Below are positions 16,763-24,510 of a stretch of DNA of 64,000 nucleotides, one piece after another (position 1 is the first letter of the stretch; every line of letters begins with the position of its first letter). The DNA lies in assembly GCA_013822765.1 (NCBI GenBank), contig PNKY01000004.1:186001-250000 (forward strand). Reading direction: 5' to 3'. The DNA comes from Rhodospirillum sp. GTDB lineage: Bacteria > Pseudomonadota > Alphaproteobacteria > Dongiales > Dongiaceae. Both the position numbers and the translations under genes were made by a program. The notes below the pieces were generated by a model. The model was not told where the DNA came from and did no database searches. It was given only the letters and a program-made list of their open reading frames with translations.

Positions 16763-18997
16763 ATGACCGAATCGACGCTCGAACTCGACCTCAGATTTCC
16801 TTATTTCGCCGGCCTCAACGACCGGCAGCGCGAGGCTGTCCTGGCGCAGGACGGACCAGTGCTGGTGCTGGCCGGCGCGGGCACCGGCAAGACCCGCGCG
16901 CTGACCACGCGACTCGGGCATTTGCTTATGACAGGCAAGGCGCGGTCGTTCGACATCATGGCTGTGACCTTCACCAACAAAGCTGCGGGCGAGATGAAGG
17001 CGCGCGTGGCGCAGCTGATCGGTCGGCCGGTGGAAGGCTGGTGGCTCGGCACCTTTCATTCTCTCGCGGCGCGTATCCTGCGCATCCATGCCGAGGCTGC
17101 GGGCCTCAAGCCCAACTTCACCATCATCGACACCGACGATCAGCTGCGCCTCATCAAGCAGATCATCCAGGCCGAAGGACTCGACAGCCAGAAATGGCCC
17201 TCGCGCGTGGTGCACGGCATCATCGAGCGCTGGAAGGATCGCGGCCTGACGCCAGAGAAGGTGAGCGCCGCTGAGCAGGCGGAAGTGGGCGGCGGCCGCA
17301 TCCTTGGCATCTACCGCGAGTACCAGCAGCGCCTCGCGACCTTGAACGCCTGCGACTTCGGCGACCTGCTGCTGCACAACGTCTCGCTGTTCAACCGCGA
17401 GCCGGAGATCCTGGCGCGCTACCAGAAGCAGTTCCGCTACATCCTGGTTGACGAATATCAGGACAGCAACGTCGTGCAGTATCTGTGGCTGCGGCTGCTG
17501 GCGCAGGCCCATCGCAACATCTGCGTGGTGGGCGACGACGACCAGTCGATCTACGGCTGGCGCGGCGCCGAGGTCGAAAACATCCTGCGCTTCGAGCACG
17601 ACTTCCCCGGCGCCAAGGTCATCCGCCTGGAGCAGAACTACCGCTCGACCCCGCACATCCTCGCCGCGGCATCCGGCCTGATCGCGCAGAACGAAGGACG
17701 GCTCGGTAAGACCCTGTGGACCGACATGGCCGAGGGCGAGAAGGTCAAGCTGACCGCCGCCTGGGACGGCGAGGAAGAAGCGCGCAAGATCGGCGAGGAG
17801 ATCGAGAACCTGCAGCGCAAGGGCGTCTCGCTCAACGACATCGCGATCCTGGTGCGCGCCGGCTTCCAGACCCGCGAGTTCGAAGAGCGCTTCATCACGC
17901 TCGGCCTGCGCTATCGCGTGATCGGCGGCCCGCGCTTCTACGAGCGGCAGGAGATCCGCGATGCGATGGCCTATCTGCGCCTGGTCAACCAGCCGGACGA
18001 TGGCCTCGCGTTCGAGCGCATCGTCAACGTGCCGAAGCGCGGCCTGGGCGATGCGACTGTAAAGCAGGTGAATGACCTCGCGCGCGCCTCGAACATCTCG
18101 CTGCCGGAAGCGGCGCGCCGCATTGTCGAGACCGATGAGCTGAAGCCGGCGCCGCGCCGCAACCTGGGTCAGCTGGTGCGCGATCTCGAGACCTGGCGCA
18201 AGCTGGCCGAGACGACGCCGCATGCCGAGCTGGCGCAGATCGTGCTGGATGAATCCGGCTACACCGCGATGTGGCAGAACGACAAGTCGATCGAAGCGCC
18301 GGGCCGGCTGGAGAACCTGAAAGAGCTGATCCACGCGCTGGAGGAGTTCGACAGCCTCGGCGGATTCCTCGAGCACGTCTCGCTGGTGATGGAGAACGCC
18401 GCCGCGTCGGACGGTGAGATGATCACCATCATGACCCTGCACGGCGCCAAGGGACTGGAGTTCGACATCGTGTTCCTGCCCGGCTGGGAAGAGGGGTTGT
18501 TCCCCTCGCAGCGCTCGCTGGACGAGAACGGCGTCAAGGGGCTCGAGGAGGAGCGGCGCCTCGCCTATGTCGGCATCACCCGGGCGAGGAAGCGCGCGCT
18601 CATCTCCTACGCCGCCAACCGGCGCGTCCACAATATGTGGCAGAACGCGCTGCCCTCGCGCTTCATCGCCGAGCTGCCCAAGGCGCATATCGAGCGCGAC
18701 GAGGAGCATCTGTGGCGGCCGTCCGAGCGCTACATGGGTCCACAATCCGGCTGGGGCCGGCAGCCGTTGCGCGAAGGCTTCGGCCGGCGCGGCGGCACCT
18801 TGATCGATCTCAGCGCCGAAGCGGTGGCGCAGACCGGCGCCGGCCGCTATCCCAGCGGCGCGCGCATCTTTCACCAGAAGTTCGGCTACGGCAAAGTGCT
18901 GCACGCGGAAGGCGACAAGCTGGAGATCGCGTTCGACAAGGCCGGCGTGAAAAAGGTGATGGCCAGCTTCGTCATGCCGGCGGAGCAGGCGGGATGA
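16763..18997 (+). CDS. uvrD: ATP-dependent 3'-5' DNA helicase, UvrD/PcrA type
   Basis: SF1A helicase of about 744 residues. All motifs are visible: LNDRQREAV Q-motif, Walker A AGAGTGKT (37-44), Walker B LVDEYQDSN, DQSIYGWRGAEV, RLEQNYRS, TLHGAKGLEFDIVFLPG and RRLAYVGITRARKRA. A C-terminal linker and a Tudor-like end (HQKFGYGKVLHAEGDKLEIAF) match PcrA-type proteins. Its role is nucleotide-excision or mismatch repair, or Rep-like replication support. The start is uncertain: ATG at 16763 gives a usual N-terminus, but ATG at 16745 and TTG at 16721 are also in frame, and no clear ribosome site is visible. Confidence 0.93.
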   Translation: MTESTLELDLRFPYFAGLNDRQREAVLAQDGPVLVLAGAGTGKTRALTTRLGHLLMTGKARSFDIMAVTFTNKAAGEMKARVAQLIGRPVEGWWLGTFHSLAARILRIHAEAAGLKPNFTIIDTDDQLRLIKQIIQAEGLDSQKWPSRVVHGIIERWKDRGLTPEKVSAAEQAEVGGGRILGIYREYQQRLATLNACDFGDLLLHNVSLFNREPEILARYQKQFRYILVDEYQDSNVVQYLWLRLLAQAHRNICVVGDDDQSIYGWRGAEVENILRFEHDFPGAKVIRLEQNYRSTPHILAAASGLIAQNEGRLGKTLWTDMAEGEKVKLTAAWDGEEEARKIGEEIENLQRKGVSLNDIAILVRAGFQTREFEERFITLGLRYRVIGGPRFYERQEIRDAMAYLRLVNQPDDGLAFERIVNVPKRGLGDATVKQVNDLARASNISLPEAARRIVETDELKPAPRRNLGQLVRDLETWRKLAETTPHAELAQIVLDESGYTAMWQNDKSIEAPGRLENLKELIHALEEFDSLGGFLEHVSLVMENAAASDGEMITIMTLHGAKGLEFDIVFLPGWEEGLFPSQRSLDENGVKGLEEERRLAYVGITRARKRALISYAANRRVHNMWQNALPSRFIAELPKAHIERDEEHLWRPSERYMGPQSGWGRQPLREGFGRRGGTLIDLSAEAVAQTGAGRYPSGARIFHQKFGYGKVLHAEGDKLEIAFDKAGVKKVMASFVMPAEQAG

Positions 18998-19023
18998 CGC
19001 GCCTCCACCGCACATCCTTTTTC

Positions 19024-19126
19024 CCGTCATTGCCGGGCTTGACCCGGCAATCCAAGTTGGCGATAGGGCGATACGACGAAACTTGGATCACCGGGTCGCG
19101 ACGCTTCGCGTCGGCCCGGTGATGAC
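19024..19126. repeat. Dispersed palindromic repeat block (GTCATTGCCGGG type)
   Basis: ATTGCCGGG at 19029-19037 pairs with CCCGGCAAT at 19043-19051. TCACCGGG at 19088-19095 pairs with CCCGGTGA at 19115-19122, with an inner CGACGC/GCGTCG stem. CCAAGTT and AACTTGG between them are also inverted. The second hairpin recurs at 26553-26587. The block sits in the short gap between uvrD and prmA. Confidence 0.8.
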
Positions 19127-19140
19127 GGTTGGGGGAGTTG

Positions 19141-20064
19141 ATGAAAGAACAAAAAGCCCGCGCCAGCGCGCCGCTGTGGTCAATCCGATTGCAGCTCGAT
19201 CACAAACCCGCCGAGGACGCGCGCCTCATTCTTGAGTCCGCGCTGGAGCCGTTTGGCGAGGCGATGTCGAGCTTCGAGACCGACAACGGCAAGGGCTGGC
19301 TGATCGAGGTCATCGGCCAAACGAAGCCGACCGCGCGCGACGTGGCGGCAGCGCTGAAGTCGTTCGGCCGCCATCGCGCCACGATCGACCGCGTACCCGA
19401 CAAGGATTGGCTGGCGGAAAGCCGCAAGGGCCTGCCGGAGTTCCGCGCCGGGCCGTTCTTCTTCTATGGTTCGCACTTCAAGGGCAAGGTGCCGAAGAAC
19501 CTGATCGGCCTGGAGATCGACGCCGGCATGGCGTTCGGCACCGGCCGGCACGAGACCACGAAGGGCTGCCTGCTCGCCGTTGCGAAGCTCGCCAAGTCGC
19601 GCAAATTCAAGAAGCCGCTCGACGTCGGCACCGGCACCGGCATCCTCGCCTTCGGTGTCGCGCGGCTGTGCAATGTCACTGTGCTGGCCGGCGACAACGA
19701 TGCCGACGCCGTACGGGTGGCGAAGGAGAACGCCGCGGTCAACAAGCTCGGCAAGCAGGTGCGCATCCTGAAGTCCGACGGCTACCGCGCCAAGGCGATC
19801 CGCGACAATGCGCCGTACGACCTCGTCACCGCCAACATCCTCGCCAATCCGCTGATCCAGCTGGCGCCCGACCTCGCGCGCGTGCTGGCCAAGGACGGCC
19901 GTGCGGTGCTGTCCGGCCTGTTGCGCGAACAGGAGAAGGACGTGCTCCAGGCCCACGAGGAGGCCGGCCTCACGCTCGACGTCCGCCTGCGCCTCGGCGA
20001 CTGGTCGGTGCTGGTGCTGCGCAGGGGCCGGCGGAAGGCTTCATCTCGCAAGAAAAAGAAGTAA
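19141..20064 (+). CDS. prmA: Ribosomal protein L11 methyltransferase (PrmA)
   Basis: SAM-dependent enzyme that trimethylates lysines of ribosomal protein L11. The 307-residue product has an N-terminal recognition domain (about 1-95) and a Rossmann methyltransferase domain. In the latter, FGTGRHETTKGCL leads into motif I LDVGTGTGILAFG, acidic loop GDNDADAV and DLVTANILANPL (motif IV, with the NIL core). The start ATG follows GGGGGAG at short spacing. A TTG at 19129 is in frame but lacks a site. The C-terminus is very lysine-rich. A small exported protein follows after two bases. Confidence 0.92.
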   Translation: MKEQKARASAPLWSIRLQLDHKPAEDARLILESALEPFGEAMSSFETDNGKGWLIEVIGQTKPTARDVAAALKSFGRHRATIDRVPDKDWLAESRKGLPEFRAGPFFFYGSHFKGKVPKNLIGLEIDAGMAFGTGRHETTKGCLLAVAKLAKSRKFKKPLDVGTGTGILAFGVARLCNVTVLAGDNDADAVRVAKENAAVNKLGKQVRILKSDGYRAKAIRDNAPYDLVTANILANPLIQLAPDLARVLAKDGRAVLSGLLREQEKDVLQAHEEAGLTLDVRLRLGDWSVLVLRRGRRKASSRKKKK

Positions 20065-20066
20065 GC

Positions 20067-20447
20067 ATGCGCCGGGGCTGCCGACTCTTCGCGACGATCG
20101 TGCTGATGCTGTTCAGCGAGCATGCCGTGGCGGCCAGCACCTACGTCGAGCTCTTGAAGGAACGCCTGCCCGCCAGGGTCGCGGAGCGCAACGATCCTCG
20201 CGTGCTCGACGAGCTTGAGCTAGAGCTTCTGGGCTGCCTGGTGGATTCCTTCGTCGCGGCGAACATTCCCCCCGACGATCTGGCCATACTCGACCAGGCG
20301 GTTGCCGCGGGGACCGTGGAGACCGACCCGCTCGCCGACCATTACAAGCAGCTGACCAACGATCCGGATGCGCAGGCGCTGATGACGCGCGAGGCGGAAC
20401 GCCTCTGTCCCGACGTGCTGCAGGCCTACAAGGACGCGACCCAGTGA
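20067..20447 (+). CDS. Small exported hypothetical protein
   Basis: I do not recognise this 126-residue protein. It begins with a likely signal peptide (MRRGCRLFATIVLMLFSEHAVAA, cleaved after the AVAA region). The mature part is acidic and helical, with two cysteines (GCLVDSF and RLCPDVLQ) that could form a disulphide in the periplasm. It starts two bases after the prmA stop, so it is read from the same transcript. It ends 15 bases from the convergent nitronate monooxygenase gene. Coding is supported by the signal peptide and tight spacing. Confidence 0.7.
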   Translation: MRRGCRLFATIVLMLFSEHAVAASTYVELLKERLPARVAERNDPRVLDELELELLGCLVDSFVAANIPPDDLAILDQAVAAGTVETDPLADHYKQLTNDPDAQALMTREAERLCPDVLQAYKDATQ

Positions 20448-20462
20448 GCGGCAAGCGCCCAG

Positions 20463-21536
20463 CTAGGGGGCGAGCTTCTCGAGCGCCTCGGCGGCAAGGC
20501 GCCGCGTCAATTCCGCGGACGTCATCTCCCTGGCAAGGCTCGCGGCCTGACCCGACCACAGATTGGTGAAGTCGCCCGATCCCGCCGCCTCGGCCTTGGC
20601 CTTCAGCGGCAGGAGTGCGCCGGCTGCGAGCGGGAAGCTGGGCGCGGCGGGATTGATCGCGCCGAGATCGCGCATCAGCCGATTGACCATGCCGCGCGCC
20701 GGCCGGCCGGTGAACAGAGTCGTGAGAAGAGTGTGATGGTCGCTGGCGCTGCGGAGCGCCTGGCGGTGCAAGTCCGTCACCTTGGCCTCCGGAGTCAACA
20801 TATACGCCGTGCCGATCTGCACGGCCGATGCGCCGAGCGCAAACGCCGCGACGATGCCGCGCGCATCGGTGATGCCGCCGGCGGCGATGACCGGGACTTT
20901 GACCGCATCGACCACCTGCGGCACCAGCGCGAAGGTGCCCATCTGCAGGCCGATGTCGTCCGAGAGGAAGTGGCCGCGGTGGCCGCCGGCCTCTAGGCCC
21001 ATGGCGATGACCGCGTCGACGCCGCGTTCCGCGAGCCAGCGCGCCTCGGCGATGGTGGTGGCGGACGAAAGGATCCTGGCCCCGGTTGCGCGCACGCGGT
21101 CGAGCAGCGACGGCGCAGGCAATCCGAAATGGAAGCTCACGACCTCCGGCCTGGCCTCTTCGACTAGGCTGCAGAATGCATCATCGAACGGCACCCGGTT
21201 GGTCTCGGGGATCGGCGAGGCCGGATCGAGTCCGAGCTCACGATAGTACGGCGCCAGCAGCTTGCGCCAGGCGGCGATGCGCCCCGGGTCCGGCGTCGGC
21301 GGGGTGTGGCAGAAGAAGTTGACGTTGATCGGGCCTTTCGTGCCCGCGCGGATGGTCGCCAGCTCCTTGCGCGCCTGCTCGACGCTGAGCTGCGCGCAGG
21401 CGAGCGCGCCGAGGCCGCCGGCCGCGCTGACGGCGATCGCCATCTCGGGCGTGCTGGTGCCGGCCATCGGCGCCTGCAGGATGGGGAGGTCGATGCCGAA
21501 CAAGTCCAGAATGCGACGATCATGCCAGCTGTTCAT
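20463..21536 (-). CDS. NAD(P)H-dependent flavin oxidoreductase / nitronate monooxygenase
   Basis: FMN-dependent TIM-barrel enzyme of the 2-nitropropane dioxygenase family, 357 residues. The N-terminal LPILQAPMAGTSTPE and AGGLGALA motifs bind FMN. GLEAGGHRGHF carries the conserved His thought to be the catalytic base. PVIAAGGI and ASAVQIGTAYML bind the FMN phosphate. The second of two ATG codons is chosen because GGAGG lies about six bases upstream; the first is at 21539. It is third in an operon with a tautomerase and an SDR (18-base gap). Nitronates or quinones are possible substrates; the real one is unknown. Confidence 0.9.
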   Translation of the reverse strand: MNSWHDRRILDLFGIDLPILQAPMAGTSTPEMAIAVSAAGGLGALACAQLSVEQARKELATIRAGTKGPINVNFFCHTPPTPDPGRIAAWRKLLAPYYRELGLDPASPIPETNRVPFDDAFCSLVEEARPEVVSFHFGLPAPSLLDRVRATGARILSSATTIAEARWLAERGVDAVIAMGLEAGGHRGHFLSDDIGLQMGTFALVPQVVDAVKVPVIAAGGITDARGIVAAFALGASAVQIGTAYMLTPEAKVTDLHRQALRSASDHHTLLTTLFTGRPARGMVNRLMRDLGAINPAAPSFPLAAGALLPLKAKAEAAGSGDFTNLWSGQAASLAREMTSAELTRRLAAEALEKLAP

Positions 21537-21557
21537 CATCGACCTCCTTTGATGCGG

Positions 21558-21791
21558 CTAACGCTTGGCCGCATTCTTCTGACGCCACGCCTCGACCGGC
21601 AGCCCGCCTACGCCCCAGTCTTCCATGTCGACCTCGTTGATGACGACAAACGTCGCGTCGAGCGGCTTGTTCAACACCTTCAACAGCAACTCGCTGACGC
21701 CCTTGATCAACTCGGCCTTCTGCTCCCGCGTGACGCCCTTGCTGCCTGGCGAGGTGCCCTCGCGCGTCACCTTGATATTCACGTACGGCAT
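21558..21791 (-). CDS. 4-oxalocrotonate tautomerase family protein
   Basis: Small tautomerase, 77 residues from ATG at 21791 (GAGAGGAGAG upstream). After Met removal the N-terminus is Pro-Tyr-Val-Asn-Ile, giving the catalytic Pro1. Family residues continue in TREQKAELIKGVSELL and in FVVINEVDMEDWGVGG. It is longer than the classical 62-residue enzyme because of a short C-terminal tail (PVEAWRQKNAAKR). Several relatives act on unsaturated or halogenated acids rather than oxalocrotonate. It lies between the SDR and nitronate monooxygenase genes of the same operon. Confidence 0.9.
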   Translation of the reverse strand: MPYVNIKVTREGTSPGSKGVTREQKAELIKGVSELLLKVLNKPLDATFVVINEVDMEDWGVGGLPVEAWRQKNAAKR

Positions 21792-21814
21792 ATTGCTCTC
21801 CTCTCGGTTTGAAA

Positions 21815-22528
21815 TCACCAGCGGCCGGCGTGTTGGCCGCCATCGACCCGCAGCACTTCGCCGGTAACGAAGCCGGCGCCGTCCAGATACAGCACCGCGT
21901 CGACGATCTCCTTGATCTCGCCCATGCGGTTCATCGGATGCAGCTTGGCCAGGAACTCGTGGGTCTCCGGCTTGTGCATCGGAGTCTTGATGATGCCGGG
22001 CGAGACGGCGTTCACGCGGATGCCCTTGTCAGCATATTCGATCGCCAGCCCGCGCGTGACCGCATCGAGCCCGCCCTTGGTCAACGAAGCCAATGCGGCC
22101 GGGATGCCGGCGATCGGCTGATCGACCAGGCTGGTGGTGACGTTGACGATATGGCCCGAGCGCTGCGACAACATGCGCGCCGCAGCCTGCTGCGAGACGT
22201 GGAAGAAGCCGGCCACGTTGATCGACATCACGTTGGTGAAATCCTCCGCCGTGTATTCGATGAACGGCTTGGAGACGAAGATGCCGGCGTTGTTGACCAG
22301 CGTGTCGACCCGGCCAAAATGCTGGATGGCGGTGGACACCACCCGCTTGGCGACCTCCGGGTCGGCGATATCGCCGGCCACCGTCAACAGGTCCGGCTTG
22401 GTGCTCGGCTTGATCGAGCGGGAGTTGGCGACCACGCGATAGCCCTTGGCCAGGAAGCGGTCGACCAGACCGGCTCCGATGCCCTGCGATGCGCCCGTGA
22501 CGATGGCGACTTTGCGTTCCGTGCTCAT
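21815..22528 (-). CDS. Short-chain dehydrogenase/reductase family protein lacking the catalytic Tyr
   Basis: A 237-residue Rossmann protein of the classical SDR shape. The nucleotide motif TGASQGIGAG, NNAGIFV and the PG motif VNAVSPGIIKTPMH are present, as is Ser in NVTTSLVDQ. However, the usual YxxxK reads ASLTK, so the Tyr is Ala while the Lys is kept. The DNA at 22085-22105 reads cleanly there, so this is not a reading-frame slip. It may be a divergent subgroup with a different acid, or a binding-only protein. It is first in the operon with the tautomerase and nitronate monooxygenase, and divergent from the LysR gene. Confidence 0.88.
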   Translation of the reverse strand: MSTERKVAIVTGASQGIGAGLVDRFLAKGYRVVANSRSIKPSTKPDLLTVAGDIADPEVAKRVVSTAIQHFGRVDTLVNNAGIFVSKPFIEYTAEDFTNVMSINVAGFFHVSQQAAARMLSQRSGHIVNVTTSLVDQPIAGIPAALASLTKGGLDAVTRGLAIEYADKGIRVNAVSPGIIKTPMHKPETHEFLAKLHPMNRMGEIKEIVDAVLYLDGAGFVTGEVLRVDGGQHAGRW

Positions 22529-22579
22529 GACTGCCTGCCTTTCAAGGAGTTGACTGCAGGCAAAGGTAGTGTCTTGCGA

Positions 22580-22593
22580 TATTCGGCAGAATA
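22580..22593. promoter_or_regulatory. Candidate LysR operator between the SDR operon and lysR
   Basis: TATTC-GGCA-GAATA is a perfect 5-bp dyad with a four-base spacer. It contains an ATTC-N4-GAAT core of the T-N11-A type typical of LysR-family sites. It lies in the 103-bp divergent gap, 39 bp upstream of the lysR start and about 50 bp upstream of the SDR start. Regulation of both genes by the adjacent LysR protein is inferred. Confidence 0.5.
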
Positions 22594-22631
22594 CGCGACG
22601 TTAGGAAGGCACTATTGCGCCCAGAGGAATA

Positions 22632-23576
22632 ATGGACCGGATCGACGCCATGCGGGTGTTCGTGACGGCGCTGGATGCCGGCAGCCTTGCCGGCGCCGGC
22701 CGCCGCCTCGGCCGCTCCCCCGCAGCGGTCACCCGCGCCATCGCGTTCCTGGAGAATTATGTCGGCACGCCGCTCCTGCACCGCACCACCCGCACCATCA
22801 AGCTGAGCGAGGCCGGGGAGCGCTATGCCGCCGCCTGTCGGCGGGTGCTGACCGACCTGGAGGAAGCCGACATGCTGGCCGCCGGCGAAAGCGCGGCGCC
22901 GCGCGGCGTTCTCAACGTCACCGGTCCCGTCGCCAGCGGCGCCATCATCCTGCGGCCGATCCTCGACGCCTATCTCGATGCCTACCCGGAGGTGAAGGCG
23001 CGGCTGCTGCTGCTCGACCGCAAGCTCAACATGGTCGAGGAGGGACAGGACGTCGCCCTGCGCATCGGCCATCTGCCGGATTCGAGCCTGATCGCGATTC
23101 GCATCGGCGAGGTGCGGCAGGTGATCTGCGCGGCGCCATCCTATCTCGCGACCAAGCCGCCGATCCGTGAACCGGCCGATTTCAGCGCGCACCAGGTCAT
23201 AGCCTTGACGACGTTCGGACAGGACAGCTGGAGCTTCGTGCCGACCGACGAAACCGCCGATATCCAGCAGGTGCCGATTGCGCCGCGCCTGATCGTCAAC
23301 ACGGTCGAGGCCGCCGTCGGCTCAGCCGCCGAGGGCAATGGCCTCACCCGCCTGTTCTCGTATCAGGTCGCGACCGAGGTGCGGGCTGGCACGCTGGTCG
23401 TGGTGCTGCCGGAAGCGGAATCGCCCGCACTGCCGGTGCATATCGTCACGCCGGAAGGGCGCCTGGCCGTGCCGAAGGTGCGCGCGTTCGTGGACTTCGC
23501 CGTGCCGCGATTGAAGGCGGAGTTCGCGCGCCTGGCGGATTTGCGGGAGCAGAAAAGAAAAACCGGCGGCCGCTGA
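22632..23576 (+). CDS. LysR-family transcriptional regulator
   Basis: A 314-residue regulator. The N-terminal winged helix (about 1-60) reads MDRIDAMRVFVTALDAGSLAGAG with the recognition segment GRSPAAVTRAIAFLE. The rest is the effector-binding domain; it begins near residue 90 (GVLNVTGPVASGA) and contains QVICAAPSYL. The sequence is closest to the small CrgA-like LysR subgroup, judged by the PRGVLNVTGP/ LRPILDAYL type of linker. It diverges from the SDR operon and probably controls it. The coding end overlaps the terminator of the convergent gene. Confidence 0.92.
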   Translation: MDRIDAMRVFVTALDAGSLAGAGRRLGRSPAAVTRAIAFLENYVGTPLLHRTTRTIKLSEAGERYAAACRRVLTDLEEADMLAAGESAAPRGVLNVTGPVASGAIILRPILDAYLDAYPEVKARLLLLDRKLNMVEEGQDVALRIGHLPDSSLIAIRIGEVRQVICAAPSYLATKPPIREPADFSAHQVIALTTFGQDSWSFVPTDETADIQQVPIAPRLIVNTVEAAVGSAAEGNGLTRLFSYQVATEVRAGTLVVVLPEAESPALPVHIVTPEGRLAVPKVRAFVDFAVPRLKAEFARLADLREQKRKTGGR

Positions 23577-23591
23577 CGCGAACCGCCGGTT
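23553..23591 (-). terminator. Rho-independent terminator of the triple-DUF1127 gene
   Basis: AACCGGCGG at 23561-23569 pairs with CCGCCGGTT at 23583-23591. On the minus strand the stem is followed by TTTCTTTTC. This fits a terminator for the minus-strand gene ending at 23642. It lies inside the last codons of the convergent lysR and could also end that transcript from the other side, though without a T run. Confidence 0.8.
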
Positions 23592-23641
23592 AGTCTGTGA
23601 GGCGTCCCGCAATCGCAAACGGGACGTTCGAGCAGATTCTG

Positions 23642-24295
23642 TTAAGCCACGCGCGGCGTCGGCTGGTTGCGGTTGGCGGCCGCCTTGTGGGCGACTTCGC
23701 TGGCAACCCATTCGATGTCGCCGCGGACCACGCCGATATCGAGCAGCATGCGGTCCTCCAGCTTGTAGAGCTGGTTGGCGGTCTGCCGGGCGCGGTTCCA
23801 GGCGGCGATCGGCGCAACCAGGTCCAGCGACAGCGCCGGATAGGACACCGACTTGTGCAGGCCCTTCACCACGTCGTCGATTTCCGCCCGGGCGACGCCG
23901 ATGTCGGCGAGCATCCGGTTGTCCAGCGCGTTGAGGGCGCTGTAGGCGGCGCGGCGCTTGTTCCACAGGGCGACTGGCGCAATCACCAGGTCGTGGACCA
24001 TCTCGCCGAACGCGACCACCAGGCCGGGGGCCTTGGGAGCGGTCACGCTCCGCTCGGCCACCGCCGCGATGTCACCGCGGCTGAGGCCGATGTCGGCCAG
24101 CTCGCGGTCGTTCAGCGCGGCCAGTTCGCGCGCGATCGAGGTGCGCTCCAAAGTGTGGCGCACGGAGTTGATGACATGCTTGGCGAACACCGCGAGGGCG
24201 TCGAAGCCAGTCTTACGGGCAGTCGCTTCCGGCATCTCCGCACGGCCAAGCACTACCTTCTCATTTGCAATCGTCCGATACATGATCCTAGTCAT
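23642..24295 (-). CDS. Protein with three DUF1127 motifs
   Basis: A 217-residue protein. Three copies of the DUF1127 core occur at about residues 57-80, 120-143 and 175-198. Each has the form L-x-D/N-R-x-L-x-D-I-G-(L/V)-x-R-x-(D/E)-I (ELADIGLSRGDI, MLADIGVARAEI, MLLDIGVVRGDI). The second and third also share an upstream VAP(V/I)-A-W-N-(K/R) element, so an approximately 45-residue unit is repeated. Normal DUF1127 proteins are 45-70 residues with one core. The product would be soluble with a few hydrophobic patches. ATG at 24283 is an alternative start. It has its own terminator and is not in an operon. No function can be assigned; single-domain relatives have been linked to RNA-related regulation. 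Confidence 0.85.
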   Translation of the reverse strand: MTRIMYRTIANEKVVLGRAEMPEATARKTGFDALAVFAKHVINSVRHTLERTSIARELAALNDRELADIGLSRGDIAAVAERSVTAPKAPGLVVAFGEMVHDLVIAPVALWNKRRAAYSALNALDNRMLADIGVARAEIDDVVKGLHKSVSYPALSLDLVAPIAAWNRARQTANQLYKLEDRMLLDIGVVRGDIEWVASEVAHKAAANRNQPTPRVA

Positions 24296-24510
24296 CCGGT
24301 TGGTTCGGCCGGGCTGTATTGCCCGGCAATCACGACTGATAATGTAGAGATTAACAGGTCGGTTTGGGAGGGGTCTGTGCTGCATTGCAGTAATGCAGAG
24401 AGCGCATATGAAATTCCTAATTCCTGTTAACTTTGCATGGCTTAGGACCCATTTGTGACGAGCAGCATGGTCGCTTTAGGACCCCTTTCGGGCGGAAAGA
24501 AGGCAGTGGC

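Noticed and set aside
16655..19030. Minus-strand extension of the copy-2 desuccinylase frame over uvrD
   Set aside because: The extension is antisense to the helicase, whose motifs are all clear. The true start at 16654 has a ribosome site.
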